In this document: piece by piece, positions 36,903-46,361 of the stretch
How positions within the stretch are numbered: position 1 is the stretch's first letter
How the letters are laid out: each line of letters begins with the position of its first letter
Assembly (NCBI GenBank): GCA_023475225.1
Contig: JAMCVK010000034.1
Coordinates: forward strand, 1-64,000
Reading direction: 5' to 3'
Source: Chloroflexota bacterium
GTDB lineage: Bacteria; Chloroflexota; UBA6077; FW602-bin22; JAMCVK01
Length of the DNA: 64,000 nucleotides
Program-made: the position numbers and the translations under genes
Notes under the pieces: model-generated
The model's input: the letters and a program-made list of their open reading frames with translations, nothing else
What the model was told of the DNA's origin: nothing
Databases searched by the model: none

Positions 36903-37856
36903 ATGCAAGAGGTACAAAACGTCGCTGAGAAAGTGATTAGTAATGTCGAAAAGGTGATCGTAGGGAAGCACCAGGAGATAGAACTGACGCTCATTGCTTT
37001 GATCTGCCAGGGACATGTATTGATCGAAGATGTTCCAGGCGTGGGTAAGACTGTCTTGGCCAAGGCTATCGCTAAGTCCATCGGTTGTACCTTCCGACGG
37101 ATCCAATTTACGCCAGACCTGCTCCCCAGCGATGTCACCGGCGTATCGGTCTTCAACCAAAAGACCTCTGATTTTGAATTCCGACCCGGCCCAGTGATAG
37201 CCCAAATTGTGTTGGCTGACGAAATCAATCGGGCCACACCTAAGACACAATCCGCCCTTCTCGAATGCATGGAGGAACATCAAATAACGGCAGATGGAGT
37301 CACCCGGGCTATGCCCTTACCTTTTCTCGTCCTGGCAACGCAGAACCCGATCGAGTATGAAGGCACATTTCCTCTACCGGAGGCGCAGCTCGATCGCTTC
37401 TTGATGCGTATCACCTTGGGATATCCTTCTAAACAAGATGAGATCGCCATTTTAGATCGACAGAAGGTTATCCATCCCTTGGAAAAGATAGGGCAGGTTA
37501 TCGAGATCTCTGATCTGCTGAGTATTCAAGAAGTCATTCGTCGCACCATCTATGTTGATCCCCTGGTTCGCGAATATATCGTTTCCATCGTTTCGGCGAC
37601 CAGGCACCATCCAGAGGTATACCTTGGAGCCAGTCCCCGCGGTTCGTTAGCCCTGTTCCGCACTGGGCAGGCGCTGGCCACCATACGCGGGCGTGACTAC
37701 GTTATTCCGGATGATATCAAGATGTTAGCTGAGCCGACCCTGGCGCATCGCTTGATCGTCAGCCCCTCAGCCAGGATAAAGAGTGTAGATTCAAAGTCCA
37801 TCATCCATGAGATTCTGGATATGATTCCTGTGCCTGGGGCCCGCATCCGTTCCTGA
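36903..37856 (+). CDS. MoxR-family AAA+ ATPase
   Basis: AAA+ chaperone-like ATPase that works with the DUF58 and transglutaminase proteins encoded next. It has Walker [15 protein letters not shown], Walker [20 protein letters not shown], the sensor [18 protein letters not shown] and an arginine finger region [12 protein letters not shown] 36903 is favoured because GAGGAG at 36888-36893 stands 9 bases upstream; ATG 36864 and an upstream extension into secA lack this. The protein is then 317 residues, normal for MoxR. It forms an operon with the next two genes. Confidence 0.92.
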   Translation: MQEVQNVAEKVISNVEKVIVGKHQEIELTLIALICQGHVLIEDVPGVGKTVLAKAIAKSIGCTFRRIQFTPDLLPSDVTGVSVFNQKTSDFEFRPGPVIAQIVLADEINRATPKTQSALLECMEEHQITADGVTRAMPLPFLVLATQNPIEYEGTFPLPEAQLDRFLMRITLGYPSKQDEIAILDRQKVIHPLEKIGQVIEISDLLSIQEVIRRTIYVDPLVREYIVSIVSATRHHPEVYLGASPRGSLALFRTGQALATIRGRDYVIPDDIKMLAEPTLAHRLIVSPSARIKSVDSKSIIHEILDMIPVPGARIRS

Positions 37857-37872
37857 ATAGCGAGGTGCTAAA

Positions 37873-39120
37873 CTGAACGCGTTTAAGGCCTTTACGGCTG
37901 CGATCGTCGTCTTAGTCATCGGGATCGGGAGCAACTTTGAGCTCCTCTATCATCTTGGTTACGCTGTCTTAGCTATCCTCGCCCTTACCTTTGCCTGGAG
38001 CTGGTTCAATACCTTATGGCTAGGGATCGAGCGATGGACGCCAACAACGCGGGCCCAGGTGGGTCAGGAGATGGAAGAGCGCTTTAGCCTTGAAAATATG
38101 GCCATCCTTCCCAAACTCTGGGTAGAGATAAAAGACCACTCCACCCTGCCTCAACATCAGGTGAGTCGGGTATTCAACTTACCGCCCAAGACAAGGAAGG
38201 CATGGACGGTGCGAACCACTTGTACGCAGCGTGGAAAATACACGCTCGGCCCCTTGAGCATTGTTGGCGGCGACCCCTTCGGACTCTTCAAGAAAGTCCG
38301 TCTCATCAACGAACAACGGATGTTCATTGTCTATCCGGGCATAGTCGATTTGCCTCACTTCAGCATCCCCGGTGGGGAGTTGATGGGAGGAATAACCGTA
38401 CGTGAGCACAGCTACGAAGTGACCCCCAACGCCTCAAGCATTCGTGAATATAGACCAGAGGATAGCTTCAATCGCATTCACTGGCCTTCAACGGCCCGAA
38501 TGGGCCGTCTGATGACGAAGGAATTTGACTTCGACCCTTACTCCGATATCTGGATAATCCTAGACATGCAAGCTAGGGTACAGGTGGGAAGTGGTATGGA
38601 GAGCACAGAAGAGGTAGGGGTCACAGCAGCGGCCTCAATCGCAAACCACTTTCTATTATCCCATCGCTCGGTTGGTTTCGTCTCCTACGCTGATCAGCAT
38701 CGAATCATTCCTGCTGATCGTGGCTCTCGTCAACTGTTGAAAATACTGGAAGAACTGGCCGTCATTAAGGGTATCGGTTGGATTCCCATCTCTCAGGTCA
38801 TCGCCACTGAGTCTAAGCGGTTTGGACGACGGTCAACATTGATCACTATTACACCCTCTTTAAACGAGGCTTGGCCAAACACCCTCAGAGAGGTAGCCAG
38901 ACAGGGCGTCAAGGCCGTGGCTATCCTGCTGGAACCAAGCACTTTTGGGAGCAAGGAAAGCGCTCTTCTTACCATTGGTGCCCTGGCCGCAGCCGAGATT
39001 CCCACCTTCCTGATCAAGAAAGGTGACGCTTTAGACAAGGCTCTCACTGGATATAGTCGTACCCTCGTCCGTTTCTATGGAAGGGAAGGGGGCTATGGGC
39101 ATAATACCGCTCCGGCATAG
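37873..39120 (+). CDS. DUF58 protein, probably starting at CTG
   Basis: Conserved partner of MoxR ATPases. The first ATG in frame is 38059, but the frame stays open upstream to a stop at 37858. It encodes two membrane helices (FTAAIVVLVIGIGSNFELLY and the following HLGYAVLAILALTFAW) that every DUF58 protein of this type should have. The only plausible start for this is CTG 37873, with GAGGTG at 37862-37867 five bases upstream. The core motif YRPEDSFNRIHWPSTARMG and the vWA-like C-terminal part are normal. The protein would have 415 residues. An undetected frameshift is the alternative. Confidence 0.82.
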   Translation: MNAFKAFTAAIVVLVIGIGSNFELLYHLGYAVLAILALTFAWSWFNTLWLGIERWTPTTRAQVGQEMEERFSLENMAILPKLWVEIKDHSTLPQHQVSRVFNLPPKTRKAWTVRTTCTQRGKYTLGPLSIVGGDPFGLFKKVRLINEQRMFIVYPGIVDLPHFSIPGGELMGGITVREHSYEVTPNASSIREYRPEDSFNRIHWPSTARMGRLMTKEFDFDPYSDIWIILDMQARVQVGSGMESTEEVGVTAAASIANHFLLSHRSVGFVSYADQHRIIPADRGSRQLLKILEELAVIKGIGWIPISQVIATESKRFGRRSTLITITPSLNEAWPNTLREVARQGVKAVAILLEPSTFGSKESALLTIGALAAAEIPTFLIKKGDALDKALTGYSRTLVRFYGREGGYGHNTAPA

Positions 39121-41362
39121 ATTCGCTTTGGTCGTCTCCCACCTGAGCCCCCAGGAGGGTTGGTTCACCTTCATTATCCTATGCCTGGTCGTTCTCAGCG
39201 CCATCTGGTCGGTTCAAGCTGCCAGTTGGGTCGATCACCTGGATAAACTGACCTGGATTGGACTACTAGCCCTATTTTGTGGTCTGGTATTTGCCAAGAC
39301 ACGCCTTCCCTCATGGTCGCTTCACGCCTGGGCCTTCGTCTTCGGTCCAGCGGCTATCGTCTACACTATTCTTACAACTCTACCTCAAGGAGTGACTTCG
39401 AAGGGACTAGCTGAGCTGTGGAACAGGCTAAGCACGTGGGCGGAGACTACTCGGGCTGGCGGTATCGGTACTGACAACCTGCTCTTCCTCCTCCTGCTGG
39501 CCAGCATCGTCTGGATCATCGGCTACCTGAGTGCTTGGTCTGTTTTTCGATCTCACGGCCCCTGGTTGGCGATGGTAGCCAGCGGGAGCGGCCTGGTGGT
39601 CAACCTCTCCTATGCGCCCGATCTGACTAGATACTTTTTCCTCTATCTTTTCAGCGCCATCCTACTGTTGGTACGCCTTAATACTTTTCACCAAGAGCAG
39701 GTCTGGAAGTCCAGCGGCGTCAAATATCATCCCGGCTTGTGTTGGCATTTGTTTAGAACAAGCCTGGTCGTATCCTGCATACTGGTCCCCATCGCCTGGT
39801 TGTTACCCACGGCTATCACTAGCCAACAGATCGCCGAGAGATGGACAGAGATAAGCCGTCCTTGGATTGATGCCCAGGCCGAATTTAACCGCCTTTTTGG
39901 GGGACTAAAATCCAGACAGCAACAGATGATTAGCGGATTTGGGCGAACACTGCCTTTGAAGAGTTTTGTTAGTTTAGGCAACGAGGTAATAATGAACGTT
40001 TCCTCGCCTGAGCCACATTTCTGGCGCGGCATGACCTATGAGGTATATACAGGGCAGGGCTGGTTGGCCGCTGATACTACGTCCTCTTTCCTGACCTCTG
40101 GTGATCAGCGCCTAGCTGCAGGAATGACCTATGAGCTGCGCCGGGAGATCACCCAGACGGCGAAGGTCCTCGAACCCCGCGCTGACCTGATCTTCGCCGC
40201 CGGTCAGGTGAAGCGTATCAGCATTCCTGTTCTGGCTGAAGTGAGCCGGACGCAAGGGGAATCAGCAGAGAAACCCGTTGAGTCTCTTGCTCTCCATTCA
40301 GCACTAGTACTTAGTCGGGGCCAGGAGTATACCGTCGTTTCCTCCGTGTCCATGGCTGATGTGAATTCACTGCGTCAAGCAGGAGATGATTATCCGGAAT
40401 GGTCAAGGCGCTACTTACAGTTACCATCTGCCTTGCCTAATCGAGTCAAGAGACTGAGCCAGGATCTGACCAGAAATTACGGCAATGCCTATGATAAGGC
40501 AGCAGCGATCGAGCAATACCTGCGTAAGTTCACTTATAGCGAGAGTGTGCCACTGCCTCCTCCCCGCAGGGACAGCGTAGACTTCTTTCTTTTCGATTCA
40601 GAGAGGGGTTACTGCGACTACTTTGCTTCCGCCATGGCCGTTATGCTCCGCTCCATAGGCATCCCGGCCAGGGTCGTCTCTGGCTATATCTCAGGCAATT
40701 ACGACGCCGAGCGTGGCGTTTATGTGGTGACTGATTCGGCTGCTCACTCCCGCGTGGAGGTTTTCTTTCCCAAGTATGGTTGGATAGAATTTGAGCCGAC
40801 GCCCTATCGGCCGGCCATCGCTCGGTCTGAAGAGCCCCTTGAATCTATGGGGGCCATAGACGAAGGAATGTTTGAGGAAGAGTTCCTTCTCGACGAGTTT
40901 GGTGGAGTGGGCACTTTTGGGGGTAAAAGCCTCTCTGATACCAGCGACCTGAGTAAGAGGTTACTGAAGGTTAGCACCATCCTTACAGTGTTTTCCTCTG
41001 CTATCGGCGTGGCCATCCTTGTCTTATTCTACCTCTGGCGGCGTAACCTTAATCACCTCTCAACCGTGGAGGCTGCTTACGCCAGGGTCTGCCAATTGTC
41101 TGACTGGCTGCGGGTCAAATCGCCTCCATCGTATACTCCCCTCGAGTATACACAATACCTCGCTAGTTTTGCTCCTGCCGTGGGCAAGCAGCTCAGATTC
41201 ATTGCCGAGACTTATGTGCGACTACGCTTTGGACGACACCAGCCAAGTCCAGCCGATGAAGGGCGGCTGTCCTCCGCCTGGCATGAGATAAGAGAGAAGA
41301 TGATTCTGGCTCGTATCCGTGCTCTATGGCCCTACCATAAGCGATCACCCTCTGGCCGGTAA
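39095..41362 (+). CDS. Transglutaminase-like membrane protein (TgpA/DUF3488 type)
   Basis: Third member of the MoxR-DUF58-transglutaminase set. N-terminal membrane spans (to about residue 245) are followed by an extracytoplasmic transglutaminase core with its cysteine in GYCDYFASAMAVMLRS, the histidine in SAAHSRVEVFF and an acidic residue in WIEFEPTP. A further membrane span lies near 640-660, followed by a cytoplasmic DUF4129-like tail. The tail motif YTPLEYTQYLA fits that family. ATG 39095 has GGGAAGGGGG just upstream; ATG 39077 would add six residues. It overlaps the DUF58 gene. The role may be cross-linking or cleaving cell-surface proteins. Confidence 0.87.
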   Translation: MGIIPLRHRFALVVSHLSPQEGWFTFIILCLVVLSAIWSVQAASWVDHLDKLTWIGLLALFCGLVFAKTRLPSWSLHAWAFVFGPAAIVYTILTTLPQGVTSKGLAELWNRLSTWAETTRAGGIGTDNLLFLLLLASIVWIIGYLSAWSVFRSHGPWLAMVASGSGLVVNLSYAPDLTRYFFLYLFSAILLLVRLNTFHQEQVWKSSGVKYHPGLCWHLFRTSLVVSCILVPIAWLLPTAITSQQIAERWTEISRPWIDAQAEFNRLFGGLKSRQQQMISGFGRTLPLKSFVSLGNEVIMNVSSPEPHFWRGMTYEVYTGQGWLAADTTSSFLTSGDQRLAAGMTYELRREITQTAKVLEPRADLIFAAGQVKRISIPVLAEVSRTQGESAEKPVESLALHSALVLSRGQEYTVVSSVSMADVNSLRQAGDDYPEWSRRYLQLPSALPNRVKRLSQDLTRNYGNAYDKAAAIEQYLRKFTYSESVPLPPPRRDSVDFFLFDSERGYCDYFASAMAVMLRSIGIPARVVSGYISGNYDAERGVYVVTDSAAHSRVEVFFPKYGWIEFEPTPYRPAIARSEEPLESMGAIDEGMFEEEFLLDEFGGVGTFGGKSLSDTSDLSKRLLKVSTILTVFSSAIGVAILVLFYLWRRNLNHLSTVEAAYARVCQLSDWLRVKSPPSYTPLEYTQYLASFAPAVGKQLRFIAETYVRLRFGRHQPSPADEGRLSSAWHEIREKMILARIRALWPYHKRSPSGR

Positions 41363-41437
41363 GTGCGCTGGCAATTCCTGGGAGATTCTTCCCATTCGAG
41401 GGCAATCCACTCACTTCGACCAGTAACAAGACCAAGG

Positions 41438-42655
41438 CTACTTAATTGGCCGTTGCGAACCCTTGTCCACCGCCCTGCTTATTCTCTCTTTGAGGCTATC
41501 AAGCCAAAATTCGCCTTTCAGTGGAGGCTTCCCTGGAGCAGATTTAGCCCTATCGGCGATCGCTTCTGAGCGTCTGGCCCGTCGGGCCTGAATAGATGGC
41601 GACCGCTCCCAGAAGAGGTGAAACATCGCATAGATTACAGCCACTACTGGAATGCCGAAGATCGCCCCAGCTAAACCGGCCACCCGCACTCCAAGAAGGA
41701 TGGCCAAAAAAACTAGCAAAGGATGCATCCCCACGCTCTCGCTCATCACCTTGGGGGCAATGATGTTGAAGACGATTTGTTGCAGAACAAATAATCCCAC
41801 GAATACTAAAAGAACTTTAGCTAAGGAAAGTTGAAATAGAGCGATGAGGAGCGGGGGGATGATCGCCAGGATCGGCCCCAAAAAAGGAATGATCATCACG
41901 ATGGCGGCAAAGATACTGGCGACTAGAACATAGCCAAGGCCGGCCAGCCACATAATCAGCGCCGTTCCTAGCCCATAAATCACCGATTGAATCATCTGGC
42001 CACGGATAAAGCCCCCAAAGGTGCGATCGATGCTGGTGGATAGGAAGTGAACCTCATCCTGATACCGCTCTGGCACCAGGTCGAGAACTTGCTCAGCGAT
42101 CGCGTCGCCATCGAGTGTGATGTAAAAGGACAAGACTAAAACGATGATCATCCCCAAGATAAGTGAGGCCAATCCAGTGATTAGGGTGAGGGCATTCTGC
42201 ACCAGCGCTGTACCTAGTCGCTCGACACGGTTCATCAGATCTTGCGTAGGCCAGATTTTAGCTAGGTCAAGGTCTATATTATACCTGTGCAATTCGGACT
42301 GGAGGGGAATGATCCACTTCGTCAGGCGTTCAGCGTAGTCTGGTAGATTCGTGCCAAGTTGGGTCAACTGCAGGGCGATAACCGGTACGATGAGAATCAT
42401 AACCGATACCAAAGTCAGGATGAGCCCAACGTAGACGATAATAACGGCCACCGCCCGTGATAGCCTCAAGTATCGGCAAGGAAAGCTCACCAGAGGCTTT
42501 AAGACAAAAGACAGCAACCAGGCGAGGAAGAAAAGCATAATGATGTCTGCGATCCACATAACAAGGGCCCAGAATTGGCTAGCCAGGAATATTGCTGCAG
42601 AGATAACAAGGAGAATGATTAGAGCCTTTAGCCAAGGATTCTGTTCCATAACCAT
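41438..42655 (-). CDS. AI-2E family (PerM/TqsA-like) transporter
   Basis: A 405-residue membrane protein with the AI-2E exporter layout: N-terminal spans, a central amphipathic region (residues 75-200) and C-terminal spans with GFIRGQMIQSVIYG, PFLGPILAIIPPLLIAL and an ending IFGIPVVAVIYAMF. Family members export autoinducer-2 or act as sodium/proton antiporters, so substrate assignment is uncertain. It converges with the transglutaminase gene and diverges from recJ. Confidence 0.87.
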   Translation of the reverse strand: MVMEQNPWLKALIILLVISAAIFLASQFWALVMWIADIIMLFFLAWLLSFVLKPLVSFPCRYLRLSRAVAVIIVYVGLILTLVSVMILIVPVIALQLTQLGTNLPDYAERLTKWIIPLQSELHRYNIDLDLAKIWPTQDLMNRVERLGTALVQNALTLITGLASLILGMIIVLVLSFYITLDGDAIAEQVLDLVPERYQDEVHFLSTSIDRTFGGFIRGQMIQSVIYGLGTALIMWLAGLGYVLVASIFAAIVMIIPFLGPILAIIPPLLIALFQLSLAKVLLVFVGLFVLQQIVFNIIAPKVMSESVGMHPLLVFLAILLGVRVAGLAGAIFGIPVVAVIYAMFHLFWERSPSIQARRARRSEAIADRAKSAPGKPPLKGEFWLDSLKERISRAVDKGSQRPIK

Positions 42656-42770
42656 CTATCTATCTCCGGTAGCCATAGACAGGAAAAGTCATCTTTGTCC
42701 GACTCTTATTGTACCGCAAAGCTTCTCTCAAGAATAGTCAAGTTTCCTTTACTCCCTGGAGTATGCTACA

Positions 42771-44567
42771 ATGCGCCTAGATTTCCGCAGCGAAAAATAC
42801 TTTGCCTGGAGTCGGAGGTTGAAACACTCTGCCAAGAGATGGGATTTGGCTCCCTCGGCACCTTCTGCGTACAGGTGCGCCTTGTCCCAGCTCTCCCCTA
42901 TCATCGTCCAGCTTCTATATAATCGTGGGCTACGCGATCCATCCGAAGCAGCCCTATTCCTCAACGGTAGACATAGTCATCCGGATGACCCTTCTTTGAT
43001 AGCTGGGATGAGCGAAGCCATAGACCGTATCCTTATAGCTAGACAACGAAATGAGGTTGTGGCCATCTATGGTGACTTCGATGCTGATGGCGTAACTGCT
43101 GCTGCCTTACTCACTGAGGTACTCACGGCCGTCGGAATGAGGATCATACCATACATTCCCAACAGGATGACGGAGGGTTATGGCTTAAACTGTGCGGCTA
43201 TACAGGGGCTGGCTGAACAAGGGGTACAACTAATCATTACTACTGATTGCGGGATCGGCAATGCTGGGGAGATCGAGTACGCCGCGACTCTGGGTCTTGA
43301 CATAATCATTACCGACCATCATGAAGTCCTTGGTTCACTTCCTAAGGCAGCGGCCATCGTGAATCCAAGGCGATCGACCTGCCCTTATCCTTTTAAGCAG
43401 CTGGCGGCCGTCGGCGTGGCCTTCAAACTAGCTCAGGCGCTGTTTCAACAGGCACCCTCTGGCGATGGTCGGTCTTCGGCTGAAGTAGAGCAAGATCTAC
43501 TGGACCTGGTGGCCCTAGGTACCGTAACCGATCTCGCTCCTTTGTTAGGGGAGAATCACACCCTTGTGCGACAAGGGTTAGCGAAGATAAATGAAGCCAA
43601 ACGGCCGGGCGTTGCAGCGATGTTGAATCAGGCCGGAATTTCGCCAGGGAGGGTCACCTCTTCGACGATCAGTTATATACTTGGACCACGTTTGAACTCA
43701 GCTGGTCGGTTGCACGATGCCACTATCAGCTACCAGCTACTGGTGACTCGCTCTAAGAGTCAGGCCGAGCAGTTGGCTATATATCTTGAGAGGGCGAACC
43801 AGGAGAGACAGCGCCTGATGGAGGAGTCCCTAAATCGGGCCAGGGAAGAGATCATCACCCAAGGACAACCCACGAACCTTCTGATCATCTCTGGCACCGA
43901 ATATCCAGCTGGCATTGTCGGTTTAGTCGCTGGAAAATTGATGGAAGAATTCTATCGCCCAGCACTAGTCGTAGAGATAGGGAACGAGCATAGCAAAGGA
44001 TCAGCCCGTAGTATCGCTGAATTCAACATCACCGAGGCTCTCGATGCTTGCCAAGACCTCTTGTCCCGCTACGGGGGACACGCCCAAGCCGCCGGATTTA
44101 CGATCTCCAACGTGAACTTTGAGGCGTTTAAGGAACGACTCTACCAAATAGCCGAAGATAAACTTAAGGAAGTAGATTTGCAGCCAAGAATAACGATTGA
44201 TTGCGAGGTGGCCCTGCCGGAATTGACCTGGAACCTATATAAAGAAATAAGCAAGATGTCTCCCTTTGGCTACGGCAATCCAGCACCCTGTTTCTTGACC
44301 AGGGGGGTAAGAGTCGTAGAAAGTCGGGTACTAAGACCGGAATATCCCGGACATCTAAAGTTGAAGCTCCACGATGGCTATCGTTACTGGAATGGGGTCA
44401 GCTTCGGGATGGGTGAGTTGGCCGACCGCCTGCCAGGCATAATCGATATTGTCTACAGCCTACAGGGTAACGAGAGAAATGGATTAACGGCCCTGGAACT
44501 CAACATAAAGGGCATATGCCCTCATGAGGCCAGTGGCTCGGTGAAGATAAATCCATCAGGTAAGTAG
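42771..44567 (+). CDS. recJ: Single-stranded-DNA-specific exonuclease RecJ
   Basis: 5'-to-3' single-strand exonuclease for recombination and mismatch repair. The frame gives 598 residues with DHH motifs YGDFDADGVTAAALL, the eponymous ITDHHEVLG, TVTDLAPLLGEN, and a DHHA1 domain with RYGGHAQAAGFTI. The ATG at 42771 overlaps a possible -10 (TACAAT), and conserved RecJ sequence starts only around KRWDLAP. A TTG start at 42819 with GGAG seven bases upstream is therefore a real alternative. The gene ends at the strong terminator 44568-44600. Confidence 0.93.
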   Translation: MRLDFRSEKYFAWSRRLKHSAKRWDLAPSAPSAYRCALSQLSPIIVQLLYNRGLRDPSEAALFLNGRHSHPDDPSLIAGMSEAIDRILIARQRNEVVAIYGDFDADGVTAAALLTEVLTAVGMRIIPYIPNRMTEGYGLNCAAIQGLAEQGVQLIITTDCGIGNAGEIEYAATLGLDIIITDHHEVLGSLPKAAAIVNPRRSTCPYPFKQLAAVGVAFKLAQALFQQAPSGDGRSSAEVEQDLLDLVALGTVTDLAPLLGENHTLVRQGLAKINEAKRPGVAAMLNQAGISPGRVTSSTISYILGPRLNSAGRLHDATISYQLLVTRSKSQAEQLAIYLERANQERQRLMEESLNRAREEIITQGQPTNLLIISGTEYPAGIVGLVAGKLMEEFYRPALVVEIGNEHSKGSARSIAEFNITEALDACQDLLSRYGGHAQAAGFTISNVNFEAFKERLYQIAEDKLKEVDLQPRITIDCEVALPELTWNLYKEISKMSPFGYGNPAPCFLTRGVRVVESRVLRPEYPGHLKLKLHDGYRYWNGVSFGMGELADRLPGIIDIVYSLQGNERNGLTALELNIKGICPHEASGSVKINPSGK

Positions 44568-44600
44568 TAATAAACCTCTGCGCTGGGCAGAGGTTTATTA
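44568..44600. terminator. Perfect 14-bp hairpin after recJ
   Basis: TAATAAACCTCTGC (44568-44581) is exactly complementary to 44587-44600 with a 5-base loop. T- and A-rich ends make it a bidirectional intrinsic terminator serving recJ and, from the other side, the minus-strand genes of the following block. The putative attachment repeat begins two bases further on. Confidence 0.8.
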
Positions 44601-44601
44601 T

Positions 44602-44612
44602 TGGTGGAGATG
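44602..44612 (+). repeat. Putative distal attachment-site repeat
   Basis: Eleven bases identical to the 3' end of the tmRNA gene (46996-47006), in the same orientation, placed just after the recJ terminator. An exact 11-mer match at this spot is unlikely by chance within a few kilobases. Confidence 0.45.
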
Positions 44613-44658
44613 CGTGGACGATATTAAGAACTTTCTGCCTATCGTTTAGCCTCGCCAA

Positions 44659-45492
44659 CTAGTCTAGGAACGAGCACAGCAAATTTCGCTGAAGATACAC
44701 ATGCTTGCAACTCCCGTTGTCCAACCAGTAAATCTCATGGCCTTCGCCTGCTAAGCCTCGACAGCGGACACACAGAGGAGACAGCCTATTGGACCCTGGC
44801 CGAACCCAGAGCGCGACACCCAGGACATTGGAGCGGCTTGCCATATCCTGGGCAAAGAATTTGATCCAAGACTGTAGCAAAGGAACGTGATAGACATGAG
44901 CTACCCAAATGCCTGTGACCTCGGGAGGTAACTGGCTATTACCCTTGCCCCTAAGCGCACGGAGGCGTTTGGGTTCCTCTCTCCTCTGATCCGCGAGTGC
45001 TATGCTCACGTCTGGGCTCTTCACCAACCATTCATTAGGCAGCACCCGAGGCAGCCACACCTCGCCATAGATTTCTTGGCCTTCCAAGTCTATGCTGAAA
45101 TCCGACTCTTCTGTGCCAACTGGTAATTGAGGTCGGATCTCTTTTAGCAATTCTAACCCCGCGATCCAGGCAAGGGTCTTGATCTCAACCACCGTGCTGT
45201 AGAACTGCTCCAAATTCTTGGAACGAACGCCGGGGCCCAGCTTGCTAAACCCAGGCAGGAGGGATATAGTGTCTAAGTACCTGTCGAGTTTCCCCAGTTT
45301 CGCTTTGGTATCCTCTTCAGAGTCTGCTCTCGTTAAGTTGTTGAGTCAGGGCTGCTGGAAGCCCCGTTTCGCATCTTTGGCAATATAGCTAGCTGTCCAA
45401 AACCGAGACAGAGACGGTAGGCTCGCTATGAATGTCGCGATCTCCTTAGGAGTCATTGCACGGTGCTCGTATGGTTTCACAAATGCTTGCAA
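44659..45492 (-). pseudogene. Unrecognised gene interrupted by an in-frame TGA
   Basis: A single reading frame runs from TTG 45492 (GGAA upstream; GTG 45480 and ATG 45456 are alternatives) to 44659, broken only by TGA at 45346-45348. Both sides look protein-like: ...KEIATFIASLPSLSRFW before, DRYLDTISLLPGFSKLG and VVEIKTLAWIAGLELLKEI after. A shorter TTG-started product from 45213 (184 residues) is possible. The C-terminal part has cysteines in LCVRCRGLAG and NGSCKHVYL. I recognise no family. A CGA-to-TGA change would explain the stop; a sequencing error is equally possible. It lies inside the putative island. Confidence 0.6.
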
Positions 45493-45731
45493 GCTGGTGG
45501 GGTTTCCTGGACACTACTCGAACCTTCTGCGGCCTGACCTGGTGCCTAAGCTACAGCAACTCCTAGCCTCTCTTCCCACCAGGAGTCCCTAAAGTGCTTG
45601 GTAAATCAACCAGAACCTAGCCGTTCTATGAAGCCGCCATGGGGTTGCTTGTGCGGCTGTACTGACCACCATCCAGAATGCGATTGAAATAGCTGTCATG
45701 GCGCTGACAGCTCTCGCTATTGGTACCCGCT
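45493..45731. other. 239 bases without a recognisable gene
   Basis: Stops occur in every frame at short intervals and no ribosome site, promoter or strong hairpin stands out. It separates the interrupted gene from the 167-residue gene and may be eroded coding sequence of the putative island. Confidence 0.5.
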
Positions 45732-46235
45732 CTACTTTTGGAGTTCAGCCTGGTACTCCTGAGCAGAGATTCGGTAGTGCCTAACCAGTCTCCAGCCAAT
45801 GGCTCCCATATCGTCTAGCACACGGGCAAATGCCTTACTGGATGACATCATTTCATCAGCGGAGGGCGCTTCGCGATCTCTTCTACTTCGGAATGCTTGT
45901 GCCGCTGCACCCAGAAGACGCAATTGATTAAGTTGATGTCGAAGAGCTTCCTCTAGTTTCTTTTGGAATTCCAGCATAACCATGGCCCCGTGGTTGTCCC
46001 TTAGGATAGGCCAGAATCGAGAGTCACTAGTCTCGCGCTGCACCTCGTCGAACACTGCTAGAGCTGCCAATCGGGCCTTTTCAAATTCCTCCGATTGCAT
46101 ACCCAAGGGTTGTACAGCTATGGTGAGCCTCATTGCATCCGTCACTTTGTCAATCCTTGCTATGGCGCGATACCAACGATTCAGCAACGCAAGGACCTTC
46201 TCTCGTTCATCAGGGTCTACTGTTCGTCGGAACAT
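45732..46235 (-). CDS. Hypothetical helical protein
   Basis: Not recognised. A 167-residue soluble protein, predicted mostly helical and rich in charged residues, Ala and Leu, without signal peptide, membrane span or cysteine motif. It starts at ATG 46235 with GGAGG five bases upstream, a good translation signal. Blocks such as EREKVLALLNRWYRAIARID and LRHQLNQLRLLGAAAQAF suggest coiled or bundled helices. It lies between two other unknown genes in the putative ssrA-linked island, probably in one operon with them. Confidence 0.65.
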   Translation of the reverse strand: MFRRTVDPDEREKVLALLNRWYRAIARIDKVTDAMRLTIAVQPLGMQSEEFEKARLAALAVFDEVQRETSDSRFWPILRDNHGAMVMLEFQKKLEEALRHQLNQLRLLGAAAQAFRSRRDREAPSADEMMSSSKAFARVLDDMGAIGWRLVRHYRISAQEYQAELQK

Positions 46236-46361
46236 GGCAGCCTCCTAAGCTGAGATGCATGTAGGCTAGCAATCGGAAAAGAAGGCCCCCGATGATCTGA
46301 CAATTCCACGAAGAAGCACGAGATCTGTGCTTTGACGATACGCCTTCTGTCAAGGATCGCT

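Noticed and set aside
36419-37270. 283-codon minus-strand frame opposite secA and the MoxR gene
   Set aside because: Antisense to two well-supported genes; its composition is that of a shadow frame.
38059-38061. ATG 38059 as start of the DUF58 gene
   Set aside because: It would remove both family-typical membrane helices, which are encoded in frame upstream.
45346-45348. Selenocysteine interpretation of the in-frame TGA
   Set aside because: No Cys- or redox-type motif surrounds it and no SECIS-like hairpin is evident directly downstream.
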